Of a DNA stretch of 64,000 nt, positions 1-11,122 are shown in pieces; positions within the stretch are counted from its first letter, which is position 1, and each line of letters opens with the position of its first letter. The notes beneath the pieces are model-generated. The model made no database searches, was not told where the DNA came from, and worked only from the letters and a program-made list of their open reading frames with translations. This DNA is from Parapristionchus giblindavisi (lineage: Eukaryota; Nematoda; Chromadorea; Rhabditida; Diplogasteridae), in the NCBI GenBank assembly GCA_943737045.1, contig CALSFV010000291.1, forward strand, positions 62,001-126,000, read 5' to 3'. A program made the translations under genes and the position numbers.

Positions 1-2960
1 CATTCTCTGTGCCTGCCAACATTTAGCAGGCATCGAGAATTGCAACCGAATGTGAGATATGTGTAAATTGCAAAAATCGAAAATGAAATTTCTTGAAATT
101 CGAAAAAAGAAGAGGTATTTTCATTATGTCATTTTACTCGTAGTGATGCGTGTACACAGGAAACAAAAAAAAATATACAGATATGCTCAGACTACATTTT
201 ATTTTAAATTAAGAAAAAAAATAATCACTATTTTTATTTTTTCAACCTTCATATGGTGTCGATCGTAAAGGCAAGTTGATTAATAGGGTGGATGGTAGCT
301 GATGCATGCCCGTTTGCGAAAACGACTGCCAAGTGAAGAATTGTCGTTTCGCAGATGTCGAAGTTTTTAATTTTAATTATCAAATTTATACATTTATATG
401 TTTCTTTCATAATTTCGTACATTCTAACTCGTATGCGCTACAGTTATTCAGCTATTCGCACGATTATTTCAGGAGAGCGAAACACTAAAAAAACCAATGT
501 GATTAATTTCACAAATATCGGTTGTACTTGCCACAATTTTGCGGTTTGTCAAAACCTTCTCTGTGTATTTTTCGAATTTCAGCCCTTATTTTATTGTTTT
601 ATAATTACACAAAACATAATACAGTAATCACAGTCCGTGCTGCACAAGTATTTATATACATTCCTAAATGAGCAGTGTTAGAGGAAAATGCACTTTAGGC
701 ATTTCCGACCGATTCAGCAACGATCGATACCGCAATCCACTGAGCCAAAAGTTGCTTAGCAATGTCTCTGCTAGCTACATTACTTAGACGAAGTTCAGCC
801 AAAAATACCCCTTTGAATACCCAAAAAAAAACCCAAAAAAGCGTGACGATTGCTAAGGTGTGCTTCAGCTAATTGGATAAAAGTTTACTAACGAGCGCGC
901 GCTCGCCTCCTCGAATAGGCTTTGAGTTATACAAGTCACAGTAGCGCGTCTAGGTCTATAAACCGTCTATAGCACGGATCTCCTGTAAGAATGAAGGAAG
1001 CCAACCGACCGTTTTAAAATTTATCTCACCGATTTGGATGAAACTTGTTTGATTAATCATAATGAGGAAAAGGAGAAGGCTAAGGCACTTGTTTTCGCCA
1101 AATTTGCATTTTATCGATTTTTTGATCTACCACTTCGTGGAGCCATATCTCCCTCAAATTTTGACCCAGGGTGAGAAATTTTTTTTCCAATGGACTTGAA
1201 ATGAACCAATCTAGAAATTACTCAACAAAAGATAGAACATATTTCATAGGTCATAATTCGCGGCACCCGATACCGATATTTGGGGGGACCCGGACTTGTG
1301 TTATTTTAATAAAAAAATACAGAAAATACAGTTCGTATCTCACATCTGTTCATTTTCATGCAAATTCGCTATGATCGTATAGTAATCGAAAGCTCTCTTC
1401 GAGCTCTACAAAAATGACTTAGTGGTACAAGTTATGAAATTTAACCGTTTTCAAGATATGCTAGAAAATCCGTTTTTGAGATGCTAATTGCTCTGGAATG
1501 TAATCGATTCGCAAAGAAAAGGTGTGATATTTGCTTACTACAATGTGCTTTGCTTCAAATATTAGTTAATAATGCTATAGGAAACGACAAAAAAGAAAAT
1601 CAGTTTTTTCGAAGAAAACAGGTAGAAGATGGCGTTTTTGCACGTATCCTTTGTTGAGTAATTTCTAGAATAGTTCATTTCAAGTTGATTGGAAAAAAAT
1701 ATCTCACCCTTGGTCAAAATTTGAGGGAGATATGGCTCCCCGAAGTGGTAGATCAAAAAATCGATAAAAAAGCAAATTTTGCGAAAACAAGTGCCTAAGC
1801 CTTCTCCTTTCCCTCATTATGATTAATCAAACTTTTTCATCCAAATCGGTGAGATAAATTTGAAAACGGTCGGAAAAGAATCTCATTTTCCTACGTTTTT
1901 AGAGGAGATCCGTGATAAAACATCTATAAATCGGATGGAAGGTGATGAATGGCAACCAAAGGTGCACCATTGTTATCAGTAGGAGTGTACGGTACTGGAC
2001 TACCGTAATCTTCAAGAATCGCGAATTGATTTTTTCAGTAGACCCATGATTCTCAATCATGACCGGGGTTCATGGTTGAGAATTGCTGAGGTCGAAAAAT
2101 TCATGATGGTCCTAGACAAAATACTATTTGCCATTATATCAACAATGAGCAACTTTTATTTTTGTGGATACCATAACCCGAACTACCGTAATCGAACTAA
2201 GCTAACCGGGATTTTCCGAGAACTTCGCCACAATTGTCTAGGACATGGTAGCTAGATACGGTAGTTTGGGTTACGGTATTCAGAAAAATAAAAGTTGGCT
2301 CAGTTGGCTGATATAATGCCAAATAGTATTTGATCTGGAATCATCATGAATTTTTCGACCTCAGCCATTCTCAACCATGAACAAAAAATAAGGACTGATG
2401 TTCGATAAATACATATAGAAAGTTTTGACAAACTGTAAAAATTTGGTAAGTACAACCGATATATGTGAAAAATTTTGTAGTATTTCGCTCTCCTGAAATA
2501 ATCGTGCGAATAGCTGAATAACTGTAGCGCATACGAGTTAGAATGTACGAAATTATGAAAGAAACATATAAATGTATAAATTTGATAATTAAAATTAAAA
2601 ACTTCGACATCTGCGAAACGACAATTCTTCACTTGGCAGTCGTTTTCGCAAACGGGCATGCATCAGCTACCATCCGCCCTATTAATCAACTTGCCTTGAC
2701 GATTCAATGTGAAGGTAAAAGAATAAAAATAAAGTAATTATTTTCCTCAATTTTTTAAAATGTATTCTGAGTCTATTTCTGTATTTTTAATGTGTACGCG
2801 CATCACTACGAGTAAAATAACATTATGAAGCTATCTCCGGACTACAATATGCATCATGTCATTATTTGCAATCTCTCTTCAACAAGGATAGATAGAAGAG
2901 GAAAAATCTGAAAATCAGACACGAAAAAAAAACATTCCGAATGATATGATATGATTGTTC
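1..2960. repeat. Large foldback (palindromic) element with nested insert
   Basis: The arm at about 40-640 returns inverted at about 2270-2830; for example, the block at 300-360 matches 2600-2670 on the other strand. The left end may continue outside the window. A related, partly degraded copy lies at 50.35-51.51 kb. No transposase frame is visible. Open frames inside the arms are mirrored in both arms, as expected from inverted repeats and not from genes. Confidence 0.85.
985..1925. repeat. Second palindromic element nested in the first
   Basis: The sequence around 1020-1215 (text 'ctcaccgatttggatgaaac') returns inverted at 1660-1880. Outer ends resemble each other ('cggatctcctgt' against 'aggagatccgtg'). 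The element occupies the loop of the 1-2960 foldback, so it inserted into it or replaced its centre. The terminal motif is close to that of the 38.1-40.0 kb foldback. Confidence 0.8.
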
Positions 2961-3059
2961 TGCTGTAGTTATAAGGGTGCATGACATGTTATTCACCAAT
3001 AAAAAGAAAAAAAAGTCCTAGCTATCACGACCGAAAAGCTATGAATTTTTCAATTTTTT

Positions 3060-4725
3060 ACTTAATGTGACATATGTGAGCCGGGTTTGAGTTGCAAAGC
3101 ATTTTTTCTATTGCTTTCGTCGGTCTACCCCCGGTATGTGTCTATGATGAAAGTATTGAGGGCCATATCGAAATTTCTCGCGAATGTCCGGACCATGCTC
3201 GAGTAAGCCGAGCCGGTCTCTTAAGACACCGGCTCGGTAAGATTCGAGGGTTGAGCCAGTGACCCCGGACATCGACCTCACCGATTTGGCTCAATTTTTT
3301 TTGTGGATACCCCCATGGCCCCCCATCACAAAATGGGTATTCATTTGGGCTGGGTCCTTGAAACATAAATGTGGCGGGTTCTCGAAATTTGAAAACTCGA
3401 TTTTCGCCAAAAAAAAGTGGAGCGACCTAGATTCAATGTTAGTGTCGATTAATTACAAGTATGCCTAGACAACAAAAACTCGCTATAGGAAGATTCGGAT
3501 ATCCGATCGCAAACTGATTTATTTACCTCCTCAAAACACATTAAAATTAATTAAAATTTTAAATTACAAAATCGCACAATTATTTTTGCCTTATCTTATA
3601 GAGCAAAAAATTCCGCGTCGAATGAGGCTAAAAATTAAAAAATCGATAGACCCCTATTTAGAGAAAAATGGGCCTGACCATGACTCGAAAATATTTTTGT
3701 TTTTAAAACCCCTCATGTTTATACTCATATTGAAAAGCTCGTCGAGTAGAACAACTTCCATATTGAACGTTTTATCTTAAACTCACGTACAAGAGAGTTT
3801 CACACGTTTACCTACAATTTTGAGCAAAACGAAAATAAAATATTTTTAAAACAAAAAAGCCCAGTCCAATTTTCCCTTCGTCTTATAGAGCAAAAAATTC
3901 CGCGTCGAATGAGGATAAAAATAAAAAATCGATAGACCCCTATTTTGAGAAAAATGGGCCTAACCATGACTCGAAAATATTTTTGTTTTCAAACCCCCTC
4001 ATGTTTGTGCTCATATTGAAGATCTTTCTGAGTAGAACAACTTTCGCGTTGGAGATTTTTTCTGATACTCAAGTTCAAGAGAGATACACACGATTTTGTG
4101 ACCAATTTTGAGTTAAGCGAAATAAAAATATTTTTTTGCAAAATCGTGTGTATCTCTCTTATACATGAGTTTCAGACAAAACGTTCAACATGGAAGTTGT
4201 TCTACTCGTCAAGCTCTTCAAGATGAGTACAAACATGAGGGGTTTTAAAAACAAAAAAAATTTCGAGTCATGATCATGCCCATTTTTCTCAAAATAGGGG
4301 TCTATCGATTTTTTAATTTTTAGCCTCATTCTACGCGGAATTTTTTGCTCTATAAGATAAGGCAAAAATAATTGTGCGATTTTGTAATTTAAAATTTTAA
4401 TTAATTTTAATGTGTTTTGAGGAGTTAAAAAAATCAGTTTGCGATCGGATATCCGAACCTTCCTATAGCGAGTTTTTGTTGTCTTGGCATACTTGTAATT
4501 AATCGACACTAACATTGAACCTAGGTCGCTCCACTTTTTTTTGGCGAAAATCGAGTTTTCAAATTTCGAGAACCCGCCACATTTATGTTTCAAGGACCCA
4601 GCCCAAATGAATACGCATTTTGTGATGGGGGGTCATGGGGGTATCCACAAAAAAATTTGAGCCAAATCGGTGAGGTCGATGTCCGGCACTACCGGGAGTC
4701 TTACTGAGCCGGTGTCTTAAACATT
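3060..4725. repeat. Foldback element of about 1.5 kb with terminal motif GACACCGGCTCGGTAAG
   Basis: 3219-3830 is mirrored by about 4090-4720; both ends carry a form of the motif linking 'ttaagacaccggctc' with 'gagccggtgtcttaa'. The left half holds a direct duplication (about 3595-3780 and 3885-4045). Sequence at 3060-3160 matches 50.44-50.53 kb inverted. Translations such as the 144-codon frame at 4159-4593 are mirror products and are not called as genes. Confidence 0.85.
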
Positions 4726-4789
4726 AACACTAAAATTTGAATATTTTTCTTTAGAATGTTTTAGTTATTTATAACCAGTATTCTCATAG

Positions 4790-6428
4790 AAACAACAGAA
4801 GAAGAGAGCAGTCGCTGTCACGCCTTTGCTGGAATCGACGACGACTCCGCAGAAGTCTAATCCATCCTCCATCCAAGCGAGTAAGACTCCTCATTTGTTA
4901 CATTTTCGAACTTTCCGATTTGTAACGTTACTGTTGCTGGACTTCTTCAACATATACATCTCGATAACACCGCCGATTCTGTTTTTTTTTTCTTTTTTAT
5001 GAACCCTGCTTTGTACTCATCCTCGATTTCAGCGGAATATGAAAAATTTACGATTCTGACAGACTTAATTATTAGTTTTCTTTTAATGACCATCAATCTG
5101 ATCATGATCAAATCATGATCATGATTGATGATCAAAGTCCGATCATGAAATTTTCGGCCGTACATATATACACAGAGATTAAATTTGGCCGAGTAGGGAT
5201 TCTTCGCGAACGATTTTGCTTGCCTGTATGTGACAAAAACTATTTTTTCGACTACCATTTGCTAGAATGTCTGCAAATCGTGTAAACAAGAAGGGAAAGA
5301 TGGGAAATCTGATACCATTTTGGGTACAATTCGTTCTCTCTGTGTACGGTATTTAAAAAAATACTTCATAAATGCAACAGTAAATTATTGTTATCTTTTC
5401 CTTTAAAACTTTTTTTAAAAATACTATTTTCTAATAAAAATTGTTTCATAAATACATTTTCTGTTTCTGATCAGAAAATTTACTGGTCTCCAAAATGAAA
5501 GCAGAAAAAAACAGAGAATTCAGGAACTGAAATTCCCAGCTCTGTTGGTTACTATGTTGCACTACATTTTTTTCAGCAAAATCTGTTTCGGGTGATGGAC
5601 ACAACGTACAAGCCAACGTACAGCGTAAGACAGATTTTATTTATTTTTTTACACATTTTCTTTTTTTTACAATTATTTTTATTTTAATTTACATTTTTTT
5701 CTAATTGTGGAAGTTAACTTTGCAATCATCATTGTAAAATCACATTAATGCTACAGTACAGCCCGGTCGTGTTTTGTACACATTCTGCGCTGCGCTCCTC
5801 TGCGGGGCGCATTTGGTCGCATCACTTATTTCCTTTGCGTATGAATATTTTTGAATTATCAAAGTCTTAATCATGAGTTTCCGTTATAAAAAGTTCTTTT
5901 AATGACCAAAGAAACTGAAACAAAATTTTTATTAATGAGAAAAAACAATTAAAAGGCAAATCACACTGGTCCGAAAACGATGTCTATTAATATACTGGAA
6001 AGGTATACTGTAATATTGCGTATCGATCCCACGATCGCCGAAAGATATTTTTGAAAATTTACAGTACCCATCATTTTCGGACCAGTGTGATTTGCCTTTT
6101 AAATATTTTTTCTCATTAATAAAAATTTTGTTTCAGTTTCTTTAGTCATTAAAATAACTTTTTATCACGGAATCTAATGATTAAGACTTTGAGAATTCAA
6201 AAATATTCATATGCAAAGGAAATAAGTGATGCGTCCAAATGCGCCCCGCAGCGGAGCGCAGCGCAGAATGTGTACAAAACACGACCAAGCTGTACTGTAC
6301 TAACTCCACTGGTTCTTGGTATATTTACTACCGTACTTATATTTTATTATTACTATTATTCTATTACTGTGTGATTTTTGCAGCAGCAACATCGTCAATC
6401 TCCAGTTTCGCTTGCCGAAGCACCACGT
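4790..6428 (+). CDS. Candidate exons of an unidentified plus-strand gene
   Basis: Three exon-like blocks are seen. 4790-4880 follows CTCATAG, reads KQQKKRAVAVTPLLESTTTP and onward, and ends in phase 1 at a GTAAGA donor. 5577-5624 follows TTTTTTTCAG, resumes in the matching phase (TKSVSGDGHNVQANVQ) and ends at GTAAGA. 6384-6428 follows TTTTTGCAG and reads QQHRQSPVSLAEAPR, but its phase fits only if exon 2 ends at the weaker AAC|GTACAG. The product would be low-complexity, rich in Gln, Ser, Thr and Pro. The blocks could be upstream exons of gene A (11.1-18.2 kb), also disordered at its start, or relics of a separate gene. No family recognised. Confidence 0.4.
4881..5576. other. Putative intron, no further feature
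   Basis: Between the first two candidate exons. It holds a local palindrome of GATCATGATC type near 5095-5150 and a short ATG frame at 5267. Nothing else was recognised. Confidence 0.35.
5754..6301. mobile_element. Palindromic MITE, family with terminus CAGTACAGCCCGGTCG
   Basis: Terminal inverted repeats of more than 200 bp surround a short centre; the ends read CAGTACAGCCCGGTCGTG and its complement. A second copy of the same length is at 60752-61301, inside the ZYG-11-like gene. Both contain a GCGGGGCGCATTTGG box and a 'cggaccagtgtgatttgcc' box in each arm. No coding capacity. Confidence 0.85.
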
Positions 6429-6464
6429 GTTAGTGCGAAAAGAAACGAAAATCAGAAAAAAACT

Positions 6465-6555
6465 CCGCTCGCGCAATGCTCTTTCGCTTTGTCTAAGAGA
6501 TATTGTTGTCAGAGCGGAGAGCAAAATTAACTCAAAAGAGTAAAATTCTCCTTTT
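6465..6555. mobile_element. Degenerate copy of the TTAAAGGCACACCCC hairpin MITE
   Basis: CTCCGCTCGCGCAATGC and CAGAGCGGAGAGCAAAATTA form the remnant arms. Better copies are at 34.9, 35.8, 36.5, 40.7, 56.3, 59.7 and 59.9 kb. Confidence 0.6.
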
Positions 6556-6596
6556 AGAGAGGCATAACACCTTAAGAAGCTTAACATTTGTCACAT

Positions 6597-6677
6597 TTAG
6601 TTTGTTGGAAAGAATCCCAACATTATCACAGCTGTAAACTCGTCAGGCGCCTCATCAAAAGCTTCTACAGTTTCGAA
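6597..6677 (-). other. Exon-like block, strand uncertain
   Basis: On the minus strand, after CTGCAG, 26 codons (FETVEAFDEAPDEFTAVI...) end in TAA, which would suit a terminal exon. On the plus strand, 6632-6704 also reads well (CKLVRRLIKSFYSFELQYRK) between TATCACAG and a GTTTGC donor. At most one strand is likely to be coding. No family was recognised and no partner exon could be proved. Confidence 0.3.
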
Positions 6678-6890
6678 CTGCAGTATCGCAAGTATGGTTT
6701 GCTATCATAACGTTATTGCACCTTTTGAAATTATTTTTAATATTGCGCGTATAAAATGTGCTTGCATAAGAAAATATTTATATATAAAAGAGATCGACCT
6801 AGTTTCAGAACCATGCAAAACAAGAAAGTCTCTTCTACAAATGAAACAAGTGATTTTATACGCTCAATAGTTGTAAGTGCTTGTCATATA

Positions 6891-8344
6891 CAGTACCGTG
6901 CAAAAGTCCGGCCCCAAAATTTGAATCGCTATAACTTTTTTCATACTTGACCGATCGGCCCCCGGTTTGTTTTATTAAATAGCGTAACCATTGGAGAAAA
7001 TTTCCATGTTATTGATTATTACCTACGATGATGAAATGATTTCATCATTCTTGAAATGCCGAGGTGCGATCGTAAAAATAGGTCTATTCTCACGTAGATT
7101 TTTTCTGTCAGTCCAATTTTTCTGTGAGGAAAGTACAACTATCGCTGAATGTTTTAAGCCATTAACCACGTTGCTTGCATATCGCTCCGAGGTATTAGCC
7201 AATTTCGCCTGACCCATCAAAATTTCGTAAAAATGTCATAAGTCTGCCTGTAGTTGAGCTACGGGCCTCCAATTCAGCAAGTATTACCACATGGTCATAG
7301 GGCACCACCATGCCAATTTTAGGAGGATTCCGCTTCTTGAAGTGAAAATTCGAAAAAAATCCCATGTCATAATTAGGGCATACTGTATTTCCCAGCCGGT
7401 TTTTCCAAAAATCTAAAAATTTGGTATGATGTGCCCAAACATCTACCAAACACGTCTACAAAGTGGAGAGATTACAGGAGTTCAATTACGACTTTGCCCA
7501 TAAAAATACCATTGACAGTCAAAGTGGACGGAACCTAATTTCGTTCGCTATGAAGAAGTATTACGGGTCAATAACACAGTATTTCACATCAATTTCGTTC
7601 GGATTTATAAACAAGTGTTTAATATGCACATTTCCTACAAGTATCCTCAACTTAGTTCCATTATTGGACATTCCACTTTTTTTATCTATCTCTTTTCTCA
7701 CAAAATTCCACTTTGACTGTCAATGGTATTTTTATGATCAAAGTCGTAATTGAACTCCTGTAATCTCGCCACTTTGTAGATCTGTTACGTAGATGTTTAG
7801 GCACATCATACCAAATTTTTAGATTTTTAGAAAAACCGGCTGGGAAATACCGTATGCCCTAATTATGACATGGGATTTTTTTCGAATTTTCACTTCAAGA
7901 AACGGAATCCTCCTAAAATTGGCATGGTGGTGCCCTATGACCTTGCGATAATACTTGCTGAATCTGAGGCCCGTAGCTCAACTACAGACTGAGTTATGAC
8001 ATTTTTACGACATTTCGATGGGTCAGGCGAAATTAGCTAATTCCTCGGAGCGATATGCAAGCAACGTCGTTAATGGCTTAAAACGTTCACCGATAGTTGT
8101 TCATTCCTCAAAGAAAAATTGGACTAACAGAAAAAATTTACGTGAGAATAGACCTATTTTTACGATCGCACCTCGGCATTTCAAGAATGATGAAATCATT
8201 TCATCATCGTGGGTAATAATCAATAACATAAAAATTTTCTCCAATGGTTACTCTATTTAATAAAACAAACAGGGGGCCGATCGGTCAAGTACGAAGAAAG
8301 TTATAGCGATTCAAATTTTGGTGCCGGACTTTTGCACGGTACTG
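6891..8344. mobile_element. Foldback element with termini CAGTACCGTGCAAAAGTCCGG
   Basis: About 1450 bp with near-perfect arms (6891-7460 and about 7760-8344) flanked by TA. A degraded copy is at about 54410-55250, and an end fragment is at 63316-63400. The left arm supplies many spurious frames. No transposase is visible, so it is non-autonomous. Confidence 0.9.
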
Positions 8345-8763
8345 TATTACGGACAAGCAACATTGCAATGTGTTAGGTCATAACTCTTTATGTAGTAGAG
8401 ACTTTATTAGAGATAGACGAACAAGCAGAACATGCTGTGGGAGGAACTAGAAATAAGAATGAATAGGCTAGTCAAGGATGACAATAACATGTACATCGAC
8501 TAGCGATGATCTTCCTCGCACGCTGAACTACAAAGAACGTGCGGAATTCAAATAGGGCAAGTGTGGTACGCTAGGCCAGACTACAATAACTAGGACGCGT
8601 ACAAAGCATACATTATCGGCCGTATAAAATATTCAGCCACGAAGGCCCTCGGCGTGACCACCTTGGGCTTTATTCCTCTCCCGGGACGGTCCAGTACGGC
8701 AACAGCCGCAATGAATTTCTATGTTTAGAAAGAGATCCAAAGCGAGAATAGACCCAGGATATT

Positions 8764-8765
<2 letters not shown>
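8345..8765. other. Unassigned stretch, possible decayed coding DNA
   Basis: GC content is higher than in its surroundings. Plus-strand reading gives short blocks such as LWEELEIRMNRLVKDDNNMY broken by stops. No domain was recognised; it could be a relic of a transposon gene. Confidence 0.25.
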
Positions 8766-8769
<4 letters not shown>

Positions 8770-8808
<39 letters not shown>

Positions 8809-8835
8809 TGTGCGTGAGAGAGAGAGAGAGAGAGG
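8770..8835 (+). repeat. (GA)n microsatellite
   Basis: A run of GA dinucleotides interrupted once by GTGTGTGCGTGA. Its minus-strand translation (SLSLSL...) accounts for the tail of a long spurious frame. Confidence 0.95.
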
Positions 8836-9057
8836 TGGCAAGGGACGGAAATTGGGGTTGATCGATAGAATATTTCTGCGTTTAGCAGCAGTAGCGAGGA
8901 AATTATGCAAGTACATTTTATACGGACAAGAATTACTTTTATCCAAACAGGAACAAAATATCGTTTGAGATGGCTTAAATGATTTTTGAAATCGAAGGAC
9001 AAAATTTTTATGCAAATTAAAAAGAAATTTTATAAAAATTTTTGGCATGCTTATCAC

Positions 9058-9296
9058 TTTATCGACAATGAATTTGCCATATTTAGCCGCTCCAATTCGT
9101 CGTCGTAAAATAAATAGAACTCCCCTAAAAGCGACGCCTAAAAAGGTTGGTTCTAGTTCAAGTGGAATGCAACCAGAAAAATACTGTACAAACCGTTGCA
9201 AAATCTCTTTTCTTCCTGATACGATTGTTATCAAAATGAAAGACGAGTCTAAAATTAGATCCAAAGTTTGGTCAAAGTTTGAGGCAATAAAATTAT
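9058..9296 (-). CDS. Exon-like block, weak resemblance to a PEX11 N-terminus
   Basis: On the minus strand, AAAATTCAG precedes an open stretch of 79 codons ending at a GTGATA donor; it enters in phase 2 and ends in phase 0. The text contains SGRKEILQRFVQY and RRRIGAAKYGKFIVDK. In the peroxisome-division protein PEX11 a motif of type GRDKLxRxxQY is followed by a stretch of type RKxxRLGKF, so the order is similar but the match is loose. No neighbouring exon was found; a mariner relic adjoins its 5' side. It may be a real internal exon, a gene fragment or chance. Confidence 0.3.
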
Positions 9297-9329
9297 CTGA
9301 ATTTTCGCCGATCCAAAGTAACCATGGGG

Positions 9330-10630
9330 GCGAGGGCGCGGCATGAGCGTAACCGACATATCGAAAGCTGTTGGTGTTCCACGACAGAAGGTCTACCGGA
9401 CGCCCGCGAGGTACAGGGAGACTGGAGAGATACTGGATCGTCCGGGGAGAGTAATAAAGACCAGGTGGTCGCGCCGAAGGTCGTCGTGACTGTGAAAAAC
9501 AGAATCGGCAAAAATCCGCACCGCTCGACAAAGAAGCTGGCTCTTGACTTCAAAATGGAAAAATGTGAAAAATGGTGACGGAGAAGCTGAATATGACCCC
9601 ATTACGTGTGAGAAAAGCGGCCATCCTCAGTGGGAAGAATCGGGCGATGCGTAGATATCGTACATGTAAAAATCATTGTATCATGAGCGGTGTGAATAGA
9701 TCTGAACGGATCAGGCCGATCAAGCAAATTATGAGCGATTTTTGTAACTTTGCATTCATTTTCGTCATTTCTCTTTCTTTTCACTGTTTTTCTCTCGTTC
9801 GAATTTACTATATTAAAAGAAATCAGGCCAAAATATTGCAATTTAACAAAAGCAAGGTGTTCGAATAAATTGCTCCAATGAACCAAAGTTGACCCATTTA
9901 TTCAGCGTATAATCGGAACAATTTATTTATCGCGAAAATGATGATTTGTGTTAAATGGCAATATTTTGGTCTGATTTCTTTTAATATAGTAAATTCGGAC
10001 GAGAGAAAAACAATGAAGAGAAAGAGATATGACGAAAATGAAAGCAAAGTAACGAAAATTGCTCATAATTTGCTTGATCGGCCTGATCCCGTTCATGATA
10101 CAATGATTTTTACATGTACGGTAACTGCAATGGTCAGATCGCTCATGCCTCCTCCCACCCTGTAATCTAATGGTTTTGACCGCGATGTGCGCCTCCGTAA
10201 AGACACACCTGTTTGTCGTGACTCCGGGCGCCGAGATCAAAAACAAGTGCTACTTAGAGAAGATAATCAAAGACGCCCAGCTACCCTGGAGCTGTTCCCA
10301 CTTCGGAAGCTCATCGTGAACCTTAGAGCACGATGGAGTACCAGTTAATACGGCAAAGTTCGTCAAGGCGTGGTGAAAGGAGCAGTTTCTCGACTTCATT
10401 CGAGGAGTTTAGCTGCTGCCTCCTAGTACGATCTACCTGGTCTACTCAGTCTGGGGCACCTTGGAGGGAAGGTCCTCCGCTACTCCCCGCCCAAATATGG
10501 AGTCGCTGAAGATAGCCTTGGAGAAGGAGTGGTCGAAGATGGACACCACCTACCTGCGTGTTGTGATAGGCGCGTACCTCTCCCGTCTCAAGGACGTCAT
10601 CAAGAGCAATGGAGGCAGAATCAGGATATG
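9330..10630 (+). pseudogene. Decayed Tc1/mariner-type transposase gene
   Basis: The 5' part (9340-9600) reads VTDISKAVGVPRQKVYRTP, then RYRETGEILDRPGR: the helix-turn-helix DNA-binding region of the Tc1/IS630/mariner superfamily. After a frame change it continues NRIGKNPHRSTKKLAL. The 3' part (about 10235-10630) holds the end of the DDE/D catalytic domain: IKNKCYLEKIIKDAQLPW, the 'HDGVP' position usually read as QDGAPAH, IYLVYSVWGTLEGR in place of the usual PDLNPxDYxxWxxLE, and NMESLKIALEKEWSKM. Several stops and frameshifts and a 460-bp MITE insertion make it non-functional. No intact terminal repeats were identified. Confidence 0.85.
9659..10120. mobile_element. Palindromic MITE with ends CGTACATGTAAAAAT
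   Basis: The left arm (9659-9850) is mirrored at 9930-10120. It lies inside the mariner relic and splits its N- and C-terminal parts. Copies of the same family are at 16516-16978 and 20882-21346, both in gene A introns. Confidence 0.9.
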
Positions 10631-10639
10631 ATTGTTTTA

Positions 10640-11055
10640 TTGTATTCCCGGATAGTTGATGATTATTTGGTATATATTTGAACGGAAAAAAAGATATTTC
10701 GTTGTTCGATTTTTTTTTAAATAGTTTGTTTTCACGGTGTCACAATAAGTAATCCCCACCCTGTAACCTGTAGCTGCCCCATCATCGTCACCATTCCATT
10801 CTGGAACGGTTTCTTCATTCAACGTCTAACTCTCCGTTTCACTTCTCAGTATATTGAACTCCTGGTCGAGAGTTGAGCACCATTCCAATTGGGGGTTGGG
10901 GGGGCAACGGATCATAAATCGGTTGGGAGATGGTCTATGGCAACGAAAGTGGTCAATGGCAATACAAGTTGTACAATTGTTATCAGTATGAGTGTACGGT
11001 ATAGTGCTATGGTAACCGCCGAACTGATTTTTTTTCAGTCGTTGATTTTTTTTTT
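10640..11055. other. Intergenic, partial repeat
   Basis: Contains 'cagggtggggattacttatt' (inverted) near 10740, which may be a transposon terminus. At 10880-11040 it is similar to the 12.53-12.87 kb element (a tract of type tatcagtatgagtgtacgg). No gene was seen. Confidence 0.5.
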
Positions 11056-11122
11056 CAGTTTTTTTTTTTTTTTGTCGAAAAAGAAACATGATGCTCCGAG
11101 ACCAAATATTAGTTTCCATTAT

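Noticed and set aside
4159..4593. 144-codon minus-strand frame (KHKCGGFSKFENSIF...)
   Set aside because: The same text appears mirrored at 3360-3780 on the other strand, so it is an arm of a foldback, not a gene.
8725..9531. 268-codon minus-strand frame
   Set aside because: Its ends translate a GA microsatellite and the antisense of a mariner relic; only the 9058-9296 core has exon character.
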